NCBI GenBank assembly: GCA_030248225.1
Contig: JASANE010019195.1
Coordinates: 104,074 to 168,073 of the forward strand
From: Trileptium ribeirensis
Lineage: Eukaryota; Nematoda; Enoplea; Enoplida; Thoracostomopsidae
Reading direction: 5' to 3'
Length of the DNA stretch: 64,000 nucleotides
In this document: positions 13,901 to 28,900 of the stretch, piece after piece
How positions within the stretch are numbered: the first letter of the stretch is position 1
How the letters are laid out: each line of letters begins with the position of its first letter
Made by a program: the position numbers and the translations under genes
The notes under the pieces: generated by a model
What the model saw: only the letters and a program-made list of their open reading frames with translations
What the model was told of the DNA's origin: nothing
Database searches by the model: none

Positions 13901-16900
13901 CAAAAAACATCGAATTGCCTAACAATGATTGCCGACGTGATGTTAATAGTTAATGCACTGAGTTTGCGCGCAAAATCCCGTTCAAATCCTGGAAAGACAG
14001 TTTGAGAGTTCAAAACTCATTCCAAACAACTCAACCGCGAGGAAAACATTTTTAAAGTTTATTATCGGCAAAAATGAAACACGTTTTAACCTCACTAATA
14101 ATTTTTACAAAACTTCATCATGATACAACAATTTGGTTTATCGATGTCTTTTTCATTGATTTATAAATATTATGAAACACGGAGTTGCTACCACAGACAT
14201 AACTGTTGTTTTTAATACAAACTCGTTTGTTGTTCAACATCAGTATAAACAAAATTATTTTTTTCAAAAAACACGCTGATTTGTATGTCGAAATTGCACA
14301 AATAACAATTCACTCCTCATGATTCTTACGAAAGCTGCATTCGTGTTAAACATTCGATGTACGATGTTCAACCCGAAAAGCTGGAAACTGGAAAAGATTT
14401 GTTTCCACGTGCGATATTTTTGAAACTCCACGTGTCTTTAAAATTTGCGACGCTGTTAGACAAAAACAACAATATCATAATAATCATCAGTTGGCACAAT
14501 AAACACACCTGAGGTGCGAGCTCTGATGATGACTTTTAAATGGCTGTCACTTAATCCTTTCTGGTTGTACAGCACAGGAACCTAAAACATTAAAATTATT
14601 ATTAACACATTAGCAGTTATCGAAGCTGTAGTAATGGTAGTGACGTAACAAATCTTTTAACTTTAAGAATCCTGTTGCCCTTAAAACATTAAAAATCCTT
14701 TAAAACTTGCCAAAAGGACATCAGCTTGAAATTGGTTTCGTTGAAACTGATCACTTCTGCAGGAACCATATTATAACCGTTTTTGAGCCTCACTTCCTAG
14801 ATAAGCCTAGTCTAAAGAAAACGTTAACGTGTGAAAAGTATGCATAACATTTGTCAAGTAAACATTTTATGAATGTTTGCACTGGGCTAGTTGACACAAA
14901 TTTAAAAATATACATGCTATTTATTTGGCTGTGCACAGTGCAACAAGTATACCAATGTTTGAATCTTTGAACTTACCTTCAAACATGCCACAATGTTGCG
15001 TGGAAACAAGTATAGCAGAGAACCAAACTTCAAATTTAAAACGCAAGTAATGCAGTGAAACTACATTATTATTACTGTGGACAAAAACAAAAAGCATAAA
15101 AATTGTCAAAATTTGCGAAAATTATGACTGTTCAACTGATATTCGCCAGTTATCAGCGAATTGTTGTCGATTTGTGTCCACGAATGCAGATTTTAGTCAC
15201 ATATAAAATTACACTCATACAGATTAGAATAAATTATAAAAAAGATTACACAATGAGAAAAGTAACATAATATTATTAATCGATATTTTACTTCGCTTTG
15301 GTTGACGACTCGAACTGGAGGTGGAAGGCTGTTCGCATCGCTGAAGACAACGTAGCGCAGCGAGCCCTGTTGGATCACTTCGACACGTAGAAACCGTGGA
15401 ATACCTTCACTATCTCTAAAATAACGACCTAAAAGCATGTGATTTTAATAAACAACTCGAAATATTATTCAAAAAATATGTCGAGCTCAAATCACTATTA
15501 TTTATCATGCCTTCAAAGCGCAATTTTTGTTCGTCATTGAAAGTGTATTACCCTCATCAGTCCACTAACTCCAACGAGATGGAGAACTGCAGCGTAGTCT
15601 CTGTAAAAATTAAAAATACCGAGGAATAACACAGTATTCTCCAGAAATCAGTGCTTTTCGTTCGAGAAATTCAAAATTTTGTTCAAAACCTGTCCGAAAT
15701 TTTTTTAAATTTGTTCGAGAGCTGGCCGAAGCTCGGTACTGCCTAGATATTAATTGGAGATTGCTGATTAATTTGCAGATATCAACAACACAGCTAACGA
15801 TAAAAATTCACCGATCCCAAATTTTAGACAGCACGCCCAAGGCTGAATTTCGGTGCAAAAGTATGAACATATCCATCTACTATGACTAGTTAATCATTTG
15901 CATAGATAATATTTTGAACCACACTAAAAAAATTAGAACCATAGACATTGGTTGCAAATACATCAAATATCAAATATAAAACGAGAAGAATAATCATTAT
16001 ACGAAATGAGACTGAATGTTTTAAAAGTATTAACATTATTTGTGTCAGAAAGCATATAATTATAATGCGAATATTAATGGTTACATTGCTCAACTAGTGA
16101 GAAACGTACTCATGAAAAGCTCGAGAACAACAAGCCTCGTAGATTAGCAACGAATACCACATTTTGCACCTTAGAGAGTACTAAAATAAAAACAGATTTA
16201 TTCGCTAACTTATACTTCACCGTAAAAGTATACTCGACTTATGATTTAGTATCTTCAGATTAAAATTTATTCACAAATTTGTGTTACAGCACAACATATA
16301 TGTATCAAAAAATACAGACTAGGTGAACAGTTAATAAATTATTCACTACAAAAGCTAAATAATAGAAAAACTGAACGTATCAATCAGCTTACCGGAGGTT
16401 CAAATGGAATGAACTAAGCCGATCAATTCGAAATCCTTGCGACCAATGGGCCACATCTTCACGTCGAATGCACAGCAAAAGATCTCGATCTTGACGAGGC
16501 CAATGCCACGGCATTGAACAACATGGAGCAATGCTGAATTGTCGCTTTTGGCATTGCTAAGCAATCAATAAATACATATATGGAAATACCGGATAAAGAC
16601 TAGGTCAGATGAACGAAACTATTTAGCACCTTTTCGTAATTCGACACAGTGAAACTAAATTCCGTGTTGAAATTATATCCGTTGCAAAGTCGGTAAATAC
16701 AAAAAATTATGCATACATTATATTGCGTACGATGAGAAGCGAGAGCACAACAAAATACGTATATTTTAAATCAGGCATTATATTTAATTTAAACTGTGGA
16801 ATTACTACAGAATGTACATTTTAGGGAGCAATCGTGGCCTTAACGACATCCTCACATTACGATAATCGTGAAATGTTTTAAAATTAAGTTTTTGGTCAGG

Positions 16901-19900
16901 ATTTTATTTAAGCTTAATATCGAGGATCTACATATCGCTTTGCACATTCCTATACTCATCACATAACTATTAGCAGCTGCTACATTTTACATTATATCGA
17001 AACCATATTGCAATAACCATTTGGCGAAAATTATGCAAATTACCGCAGAGAAATGGGTCAGCTGTAAAGTATTTCATTTTTAGGAGAAAGGCAGAGCTAA
17101 AGTTTATCTGAATTCTGGTTCAGTATAGAATGCGGGGCTGCGATTAAAATTCGAGCCATTGATACACTTTTGTTTTCCAACAGAGTTGCGATTTCTTAAA
17201 ATCAGTAAAATCCTTCAAATTATGAGATTGCACAAATTGTAATCATGCATAAGTTACTGCGCAGCACGTCCATTTTAATATACTACTAAAGTTATTTATG
17301 TAGAGTAATATGAAAAAATAACAAATATGCTCGCGCTTACTAAAACGTTTTCAGAAAAGTCGAAAAAATTAAAAAATGTTGAACTAAAAACAAATCACCT
17401 ACTATAAGATTGTTTTAGTACCTGCCTGGGGAGAGTTGTAGGATTTGCGAGCCTCCACAAGATTTCGGAGCCAGTAAAATGCGAAAAATAAAGCGCGGAG
17501 AAAACAGGTTTTTCGGTAGGTAACGCAAAAAAACAACGACATACATGCTGTAAATTTATAACACAATCAAGAGACCGGAGACAAGACATGGGACGAGGTT
17601 ATCACCAGTTCATCTGAAGACATCACCTTGGTATTTCTGGTTCCACCTCCGGCTTAAAGCTGGAGGCACAAGGTCAAAACCTCAAATACCATTTTGACTC
17701 TGCGAAGCAACCTGAGTCAATATACGCTATGGAGCGAATAGGACTCGATGAGACAGCGCTAAGCTTTTAAGCAAACAACGAACAAACTTCGATCTAGCAG
17801 TAAACTAGTAACTCTATCGAGATTGCAGAACGTAGTGAAGCATGCGTACACCTACGCCTTTTGCGTGCACAGGCAATCAGGTCTCGATAGCATACGTCGA
17901 TATATGTAGATATTACACAATATCGCACAAGTTAGAACAAAACTAACACCGGCAATAAGTTTCCCGTGTCCGAAAACCCCCAAGCGCAAGCTATCAACCT
18001 CTCAGGACATGACAACATAATTAGGAATTTTGGGTCGAGGAACTATGGGCGCGCCATGCCCTCGTACCTATGGAACTATGATTCGCAGAGCAAAACCAAC
18101 ACCGGCAATAAGTTTCCCATGCCCGAAACCCCCCCCACCCAAGTGAAACTTTTCATCCGCCCAGGACGTCGGAACAAATTTTCGAATTTTGGGTCGAGGA
18201 ACCACGAGGGTGTCATACCTCAAACTCCATAACTCCAGAACCGGAGTCTTAATCAAAAAACAAAAAATACACATCGGCATTTATCATTTTACTATGAAAT
18301 AAAACCATTAAGACAAAAAATTCGAAAGTTAAGATAAAATAACCTTGCTTCCGTGAACTAAAATGAGGTAAAACACTCATTTTGACCTCTGACCTCGAAC
18401 CATGGGGCGCCATACCCCCGTACCCATGGAACTATATGTCACTCAGCAAAACCGAGAACCAGCAATGAGTTTGTCACGCCCAAAAACCCAAGTTTAACTT
18501 TTCAGCCACCCAGAACGTCAGAAAAAAATTTCGAATTTTGGATCGAGGAACCATGGAGCGCCATAACCCCGTACCTCAAACTCCATAACTGCAGAACTGG
18601 AGCCTTAATCGAAAAAAAATGCGTATCGGCATTTATCATTTTACTGTTAAATAAAACCAACTAGAGAAAAAAATTCGAAGCTGAAGATAAAAATAACCTT
18701 GCTACCGTGAATGGTACTAAAATGGGGCAAAAACCCACATTTTGACCGCTGACCCCGGAACCAGACCCCAAATCAAAAAAAACGATAGGTTATGTACATT
18801 TTTGTTTTTTGATATCGAATATGCCGGTTCGAATGAGCCCAATATCATGAAAATCGGTTAAGGCGTTGCAGAGTTATGGCCAATCACACATACAGACGGA
18901 ATTTAAAAGCTTTCAACCCTGCAATACACAATCGTCACCACGTTACACCACGTTCTGATTAATATTAGCCACTCTCGCATTGTTTCCAATTTTTGCGCGA
19001 GTTGCTAGTATTACAATTAGCATTAACGTACTCTGAGCTGCGTATCTTAAAACTCAAACGTAGTGGATTTGGGTACTCTGGAGACACTTCTAAAATATAA
19101 TACGATCATGTACAGAAGCTAGATTATTTAAGGTTTGAATTTGATAACCAACATACCCTCATCAATGGTATTTGATTGATTTGTGGATATTATAATCCGC
19201 AATATGTTACCGCATAAATAAGCTTCGCCCATAATATAAATTAAAAGCGCCGTACTTGCAGAAGACACAAAGCTACGATCGTGTTAAAATCGTATCTCAA
19301 AATTCATAACTACCTGCGTTTCTTGTGCGTCAGTCACTTACGTCAACATCGTACAGCTGCGACACAAACAATTTGAACTGTGATCGATTGTCCAGCTGGT
19401 AACTTGGAGTGAAAATGACAACTTGCGTATCTTTGTAGATCCCTTGGCATGAGCGCACCTCGACTCCAATATTATACACGCTAAAATGTCGTATTTAACT
19501 AAAACGATAGTGCAATCAATCATCGATTATAATGATTTAAAGTGCACTGCGTGTAAATAAGCTGGCAAAATGTACTCCACCGACTCAGATGCGTCACTGC
19601 ACTGGCGACAATTATGATTACTAGTAACTCGTAAAGCGAAGGGAAACACGGCGAGTGTGACTACTATGCACTTATTGACCACTTTGTCGTTCGGAATTCT
19701 GGTCACTAAGCCTTCTTAACATTTATTCTATGCAAGCAATTATACCCCAGCAATACTTCGATAAGTATATTAAAACGGTATTTATTAAAACAATTCTAGT
19801 TATTTTAGTCATATATCAAAACCAAAAAACTCTACTTATTCTTCCAATATCCAAAAAGACAAAAACTTTTGAAATTTATAAATCACAAGTTTTAAGAAGA

Positions 19901-22900
19901 ATTATATTTTGAAGAGTGATTTTTACCTAATAGGACCCCTAAGACTGTATTATTTGAGATGCATACCATGCAAATGCAACTGTTTCATCGTATTTAGCAA
20001 CCCCGAAAACCTATAGACACGTTCAGCCGACCTACATATCATACGTATTTGAAAAATGGCTAAATTTGACTACTTTTGGTGCCAAAATTTACCAAATGTT
20101 GCACCGACATCGTCCCGCATGGTTAATGACACAGCCAATATGGTAATAAAACAATAAAAGCAACTTGTTTAGCGGGTTTCTATAATCCCATAGTTCACCA
20201 CCAAATTGCAAAAAATTGCTTTGTAAAAATTTTGAAAATTTCACTTTTTTGTGGCATTTTTTATACTTTAGCTCATAACTCCAAAACGGCAGCTCTGATA
20301 ACAAATGCATAACAGCAAAGTTACAGATCTCGATGCCAGAATTCTGTATTTCCTGCTGCGAAGCCTCTAGCTCGAGATATAAGTATTGAAGGATTACAGA
20401 TATTCGGAAGGCCGACTTAAAAAATATGACGCTTGACACTTTTGGGGCCCATTTTGGTCCGGAAGATGTACTTGGCTGGTTTAACTAATGAAAGGCCAGA
20501 AATAGACCGAGTTTGTAATCAAATAAAAAATTAGGGAATATCCTTCCTTCCGGCGATGAATTTTGGTCTCCACAGACGGTAAAAAGGAATTTTCGACGAT
20601 TTTTGGCGCTAGCATTGCTACTGGTATCTATCAACGCGAGGGGAAACTCCGCTCGCTCCGTTTCAATTAATTAGAGGTGGATTTCGCCATCTGAGCAGAT
20701 TCAATTATATTCCATAACGTTCCTTCAAACTTGACGGTAACAAATTTTAGCAAAAAAGAAATCAGTGTTCAACAGGTAAAAAATGTATGGACGTTACACT
20801 GATGAAAAATTGTTAACACCTATAATCCATAAAAAACAGTCATCGTGAGGTGTCTCATGTTTTAATCCGTTTTGACATTATTTTCCCTTCAATGCTGACC
20901 GACCGCATTGTAGTTTCATACAATATATTATTTACTCAACAATAAGCAAAAAATGAGAAGGCATTAATGGTAAAAAATTTGACATTTCTGGCGCCCAAAA
21001 CCAGGTTGGTAAATTTTTGAAATTGCGATCTGGAAGTTACACGAAGTTCATCTAGAGAATATGAAATTTTTGGTGATATATTAAAACATGAACGTTCTGT
21101 TACGGAATACTAATTTTTACAGAATTGTACGCTTTATTATTGTTATTGAACTCTGCAGCAAATTTATCATCAATACCAAAGTACAGTCACACTCAGAATT
21201 TTCGGGAATAGCAATTGAACAGCTGTTAATTTTTCGTAAACGATTCGCGAAAAATTCGCTTTTATTCCTGAGCGTCATTGTAAGTCCTATTTCTGAGCGT
21301 GATGTATGCACTCATATTTCTTTGAAACAACATTTCAGCATGGACTTTTTTAATTTGGTGGTTTGATTGACAAAACTTAACCCTTGATTCTTCAACATTA
21401 GTTAGGTCAATGAGATATATTACCATTTTCCTGTATACTGGGTCCCATGGGCCTATGGAAAACCCGTTATAAACCTACCATGCAGCGTAAATAATGACAA
21501 TAGCAGCACAATAATTTGAAGCTACACAGAGGATGAATAATTGCTCTACAAAATGAGACCAAAACACCCATATGGCTCGAGCGGTTGTGGAGACATTACC
21601 TGTTTCGTGTATTTTGGGGTCTCGTGGGCCCATATTAGAACATGTTTTCAACCAAATCCTACATGCTAAGACAGCCGCCAAGCAAATTTGCTCTACAAAA
21701 TAGCCGAACATGACGCGCATATCTGCACTGGATGTCGAATTACAACAGCTAACGTGACGTTTGGGCAATTTCGGGATCCTACCCGAGCCAACTGGTTCGG
21801 TTTTTCGGAGATACTGGTATCAGGCTTCGCACCTAACTGAAGGGCACGAATAGAGATTTCAACCTTTCAAATGAGCGATCGCCCAGCCAAAGTTGAGTTA
21901 TGCATATCACCCTAAACGTACAACGGACATTGTCAAGCATTGTCATGGCTAGTAAGAATCCTTCGTTCGTTTATTTCCTCAATACACTCGGAATTCAATT
22001 ATAGTCCGCATTATGTCAACAATCGATATTGATACAATATAACACGCAGGTTAGTCCGACCAGAGCCAGCGTCGAGTTGATAAAACTGTGAAATAATGAT
22101 GGTTTTTTCAGAAGAATATATCAGTTTTCGCTATCATCTGGAATTGAACCTGTTTTAAAACGTGCAAGAGGGTGTAGATACTACTAAAAACATACCATAG
22201 AGAACATTATGGTAATATCGATAGTCACATGCGTTATCGGTATATATGCGATGACAAAAATTGTCCTACACTTTTCAAGATGTGCAACTCTTCTGCAAGT
22301 ATTTTAACTTCAATACGTTATAACACCGTAATACTTTTTATCGACTGTAAAACATAAGCTTTTAGGGCCAATTATAACTAGTAAGTCTATCGAGATTGCA
22401 GAACGTAGTGAAGCATAGGTACACCTACGCCTTTTGCCTGCACAGTCAATCAGATCTCTATAACATACGTCAATATGCTGTACGTGGATATCACACAATA
22501 CCGCTCAAGTTAGAACAAAACTAACTCCCGCAATAGGTTGACCATGCCCCAAAACCCCCAAGTGCAAGCTATCAGCCTCCCAGGACGTAACAGTAAATTT
22601 AGGAATTTTGGATCGATGAACCATGGCGGCGCCATACCCCCGCTATCTACTACCTAGCGAAACCATAGCCGTGGGAACGGGCACCGCGGAATCGGCGGGG
22701 AAAGAAGACCCATAGAGCCATGGATCGCAAAGCAAAATAACCACCAGCAATGAGTTTGCCATGCCCAAAAACCCCCAAAACTTTCAGCCGCCCAGAACGT
22801 CAAAACAAATTTTCTAATTTTGGGTGGATTAACCACGGAGGTGCCATGCCTCAAACCCCATGAACCGGTGCCGTAATCGAAAAACAAAAAAGAGCTATCG

Positions 22901-25900
22901 GCATTCATCGTTTTACTATGAAATAAACCCAACCTGAGAAAAAAATTTTGAAAGTTAGGATAAAAATGATTTTGCTTCCGTCACGGGTACTACAAAGAGT
23001 TCAAAACCTTTATTTTGCTCGTTGACCCCGAACTCTGGGGCGTCATACCTCCGTACCCATGGAACCATGAGTCACATAGCAAAACCAACACCGGCAATCA
23101 GTTTCCCATGCTCGAAAACCCCCAAGTGAAACTTTTCAGCCGCTCAGGACGTCAAAACAAATTTTCGAATTTTGGTCGGGGAACCATTGTGGCACCATAC
23201 CTCAAACACCGTAACTCTAGAACCGGAGCCTTAATCGAAAACAAAAAAGAGGCATCGGCTCTTATCATTCCACTATGAAATAAAACTAACCAGAGAAAAA
23301 AATTTGAAAGTTAAGATAAAAATAAGCTTGCTTCAGTGAAAGATACTAAAATGGGGTGAAAAACTCTCATTTTGACCTCTGACCCCGAACCTTGGGGGCG
23401 CCATACCACCGTACCCATGGAACCATGGGTCACAGAGCAAAAGGAATACCGGTAATGAGTTTCCCTTGCCCGGAAACCTCCAAGTGAAACTTTTCAGTCG
23501 CGCAGGACGTCAAAATACATTTTTGAATTTTTGATCGGGGAACCATTGTGGCACCATACCTCAAGCCGTAACTCTAGAACCGGAGCCTTAATCAAAAAAG
23601 AGGCATCGACACTTATCATTTCACTATGAAATAAAACCAACCAGAGAAAAAATTCCAAAGTTAAAATAAAAATAAGCTTGCTTCCGTTAAGGATACGAAA
23701 ATGGGGTGAAAAACCCTCATTTTGACCTCTGACCCCGATCGCAGAGCAAAACCAATACCGGCAATGAATTTCCCATGCTCGAAAACCCCCAGGCAAAACT
23801 TATCAGCCGCTCAAGACGTCATAACAAATTTTCAAATTTTGGGTCGAGGAACCATTGGCGCGCCATACCCACGCACCTCAAATCCCATAAATCCAGAACA
23901 GGAGCCTTAATCGAAAAACCAAAAACGAGGCATCGGCATTTATCATTTTACTATGAAATAAAACCATACAGAGAAAAAAATTCGAAAGTTAAGATAAAAA
24001 TAACCTTGCTTCCGTGAAGGGAACTAAAATGGGGTACAATGGGGCAAAAAACCCACATTTTGACCCCTGACCCCGGAACCAGATCCCAAATTAAAAAACG
24101 CTCGAGTATATACACAGTAAATCGACTATGCCAGTTCGAATGAGCCTAAGATCATGAAAATCGGGTAAGGCGTTCTAGAGTTATGGCCGATCACACACAA
24201 ACACACACAGACGGAATTGAAAAGATTTAACCCACCTTCCCCTGCAACACACAATCTTCTCCACTACGTTTCACTACTTTCTGAATAACTTTGACGTACT
24301 CTTCAAATTGGTGGTAGATAGATAACATTTTCGGATAATCTATTTTAGAATTATATTAGTTATCCGCTCTCAGTTACACGATCTGGTATCATTCTTATTT
24401 TCCACGTGAGAAACGCATGTCGATTTAAACAAATTGATATGTTTAAAATTCATTTTCCCGCTTCATGATTTGAAATATATAAACTACATAAAGTATTTTT
24501 CATATGCAGCAACAGAATACATCATTTTAATAAACTCATCGAAGCATAACACTGACTGAGGTGGAAGCGTTCGATCTTGTGGCTCCGCGTATAATTGCCG
24601 TTCCGTCACTCCAGGCTCCAGTATGAAACGTTTACAAAAGTGCATTGTACAATTTGAAACTACGCGTCGACCCAAACGAACCAAGCACCTGTAGCATAAA
24701 TATTACGAAGTATAATTGTTAAATGTTAAATCTGATACAAATTTTGTCACGAAAATTGCCACAATTTTTCCATTGTTATTTCCCGTTTTCCCCCATTTTT
24801 CCGATTAAATTTCCAGTTTTTTTTAATGTTCACCCTATGAAATGACCAAAATATAGGACTCTTGCCCTCTGCGCACAACTAAATTGAAAATATGCCAAAA
24901 TTTGTTCTTTACACGAAAATATAAAGCAAAATTTTACTCCTCGATAAAAGAATTTTGCAAAAAGCTTCACTGTTGATTTCAAATTTTTTTCAGAGTTCGA
25001 AGTTCCCGTTTTGTTAGTGATTTCCCGTTTTTGGTATCAAATTTTCCGTTTTTCCCGTTATTTCACGTCTATCAATAAATTTCATGTTTTTTCCGCTTTC
25101 TCCAGTTGTTCCAGTTTATGGCAACAATGTGTCACATGAGGCATGGCAAGCAAAATTTTAGATTATCAAACACAAAACACTGACTTTCATGACTCCAAGT
25201 ACTTTTATGCCCCACGAAAAATTTAAAGTGAATGAGGGTTTAGAATTTTCATTGGATTCAGGGTTAAAGAAGTTCTACAGTTACAATCAGAATTAAGTGC
25301 TTATAAAGTCGAACGCACACGAAACCGAAATAAAACGCAATCGATCGATCTTCGTTTAAACGAAATTCATTAAATTAAACGCAAGCCAACATTTTTTATT
25401 AAAATGTTTTTTAACACAATCGAAATAACGCGAACTAACATTAAAATTATTTTTGTTATTTTGACGCAATCGAAATTCGTTAAATTAATCGTCTTTCGTT
25501 TAAACGATCGATTTTCGTTTAAACGCAAGCGATCGAAATCGATCGAAACTTCGACCGATTTCTGAGCACTTAATTCTGATTGTAACTGTAGGGTGGTATA
25601 TACATTAAACGCAGCCTGTTACACGTGCTTAAACAAAGAGTTAATTTAAAAATTAAACCACGCTCGCTCCGTTTCTCTATCGTTTGTGAGTTGCTAGTTA
25701 TATATAACCAAATTCTGCTTAATATCTATTTATGGCAGATTTCTTATAGAAATTGATCTGATCTTCATGTCGCAAGTAATAAATTAATAATTTAAAGTAG
25801 CTTACTGCCTTGGGGCATCCTCATCAGCAAACGAAAACATTACGGGGATCATTGATCGAGCTGTTTCGTGCTCTTCGAATTGACCCGCAGCATCTTCGGA

Positions 25901-28900
25901 AGATCCCTAATTATTAAATAAAATAACGTATCAAAATACTTGAGTGAATACAGATCACTCGAATTTTACTCTAAAAATTTTCCTGATCAAAATTCAAACT
26001 TTTTCCTGTTTTCTGTATTATACAAAAACCGAAAAATCGCTTTTTTGATATGAGATGAAGCGTTGCACGACGTCGCAAAATAACCTGCATGCTCAGTTGA
26101 TGTATTATTCCTCAAAAACAAAAAATTTATAACATTATATATAAAATTTGCAGCTAGGCACACAAGCTTTTTTAACGGTTGTAAAAGCTGTGAACATTGT
26201 GTGTACATTGGACATCAAAGGTCGCTTTCTGGTAGCACGCCTATCACCTATTAATGCTGAATATACATTTGTGATATGAAGCGTTGCACGACGTCGCAAA
26301 ATAACCTGCATGCTCAGTTGATGTATTATTCCTCAAAAACAAAAAATTTATAACATTATATATAAAATTTGCAGCTAGGCACACAAGCTTTTTTAACGGT
26401 TGTAAAAGCTGTGGACATTGTGTGTACATTGGACATCAAAGGTCGCTTTCTGCTAGCACGCCTATCGCCTATTAATGCTGAATATACATTTGTTGGCCGA
26501 CTAAGGGTTAAAAATCAAAGATACACCAATGCCTATTTTGATTTTTATTTGTCGATAATCTAGCTAAGTTCTCCTTGATTACCCAACAACAATAATCTCT
26601 ATGTCTCTCTCTATTCCGACTGACCGTTTCTTTTACAAGGCTATATATTTAAGAAGTATTAAACACAAGTTTTCGAAAATAGTATGTTTTCAAGAGGGTC
26701 TTATTGTTATTTCGTGCGAACCCACACTGCTCAACAAAATTAATGCTCACACAACAATCCGTTTTAATTACTTTGCTAAACTGCTAAACTCCAAATGGCC
26801 ACGTACGTAACCTGGGTGCAGCTTCCTAACAGAAGGTCAGCCACTGTTCCGATTACGCAGCCCGGATGCAAAATATACCAAACAAGAAAAAAGGCATTTC
26901 AAAGAGACGAGAGATATATTGGTTTTCTATGTGAACCAAAACATCTTCTTGAATAAATATATTACATTTTGAGACAAGAATTTGCCATTATAAAGCTAAA
27001 AATACTTTTTCACACTTTATGCAAAAATTTAAAATATAATCCGTTATAATTATTGTGACCATTTTGTACAGTACTGACATGAAACAAACTTTGTAGATTG
27101 GAAAAATTATGTACAACAGTTAATTCGGTTACAAATGAGTTAATTGCACGGAGAATGCAGTAAATAGTGGGATGACTGGTAAAATAAATCAGTAGTTCGC
27201 AGATATGGCGCTATATTGGCGTTTACATAGAGGGGGCACCAGGATTTCGGCGGCTCCCCCAGGTCATGCCCACGAGGTAAATTTTGGCTTCAACCAGGTC
27301 AACTTCCAGCACCCCCAGGAATTGTGATGTATAACTAAAAACGTTTTAACAAAATTCAATAATTTTGCTTGTATCTGGACTATTTTTGACGACGTTTACG
27401 TCAAGGACAAATTCCACTGAGGGATTCCCAGTTGGTTTCAGTAGGTTATTAAACCCGTTAAACATGTTGGTTTCATTGTTTTAAGATTATATTAGTTGTG
27501 TTATCTAACCCTGCGGAACGATCACCGAGCTAATTTTGGTAAGTTTAGACACCAAAATAATAGTTTTTTGGGGTTACTAAATACGATAAAAGCAATTGTA
27601 TTTACGTGGTATGAATCAAATAATGTAAGTCTTTGGGGCCCTACTAAGTAGCATTTTCAAAATCAGCTCGATACATCAACAATAATTTTGAAGGGTACCT
27701 GGCCAATTTTTAAAGATATTTCTTTTAAGAAGGGCCTCTTTTCGGTGGCTGGGATAGATGAATGATGAAATTGCATACAAAATGTATGATTATTTGCACA
27801 TAATTTGTATTATTGTTACATATAATTTGTATGAAATTACAGATAGCATATTGATGATAAATTATGCATGATTAAATCAAACCGCATACAAAAATGTGTG
27901 ATTATATGTTTAATTTGTATAAAATTTCTGATAATAATTGTATGATTATGGTTAATTTAATACAAATTATGTGCAAATAATCATATATTTTTGTATGCAG
28001 TTTCTTTCAAAGCATGTATAATTTATCATGTAATAACCTAAAATGAAAAAATTGTATTTGGTTCAAAATCACTGAATCTGCATGGCAAAGGGGAGGAGAT
28101 GCCACAAGGACACAGAGCTGAAGGCTTCATCTCAAAACCCCAAGTAAAATTTTGATTTAGTGGAAAGGCCAGCCATACATTTTGAATTAGTTACAGAAAC
28201 GGCATTTATTATTTGCAACTACGTAAAACAATTTTTCACTAATGGAGTACTCACCTCTTGCTTTACAATCAGTGGAATGCCGGACTTGTTCACAATCCAG
28301 TATGGACACGAAACGAATACCTGAAAATAAAATAATAGTATTTCGCACACGAAGGTGAATCGGAGCGACGTCATTTCATTTATTAGCTGTCATTTTGTGT
28401 ACTGGCTAGTCCAAAGAGAGAGGGGGTCCGGCGAAACTTAGGTACACAAGGCTCCTACCACCCGGTAAAAATTCGGGCACCCCCCGGCTCAAAGCCCCCT
28501 GCTGAGCAAAATAAACGTCTAAACGCGACAAAATCGGGCAAAAAATTGCCCCCCCCGCCAAAATCCAGCACCCCCGGCAGGTGAGCCAGGGGACCCCCGG
28601 CCATAATTTCCGAAGTTTCGACTAGCCAGGTGTATCACCTGTAACAGGCTGTTTTATGTATGTATGACTCTCTGGAACCGCGAAACCGTTGCAAGAACTA
28701 AAACCCCGTCGCGCTTGGAGTTCCGCTATAAGGGAACTACAACTTTCCACCTACCTACCATACTCCCACCCACCAACGGGCTGACTCCCTTGGAAGCGGA
28801 AAACCGACCTTCAATCCCGTGGCACTGACCATACTCTGAGACCTCGAGCCTTGAGCATACGATGTTAAGACTGTTCGTAACAACATTCAACTGTTCTCAA

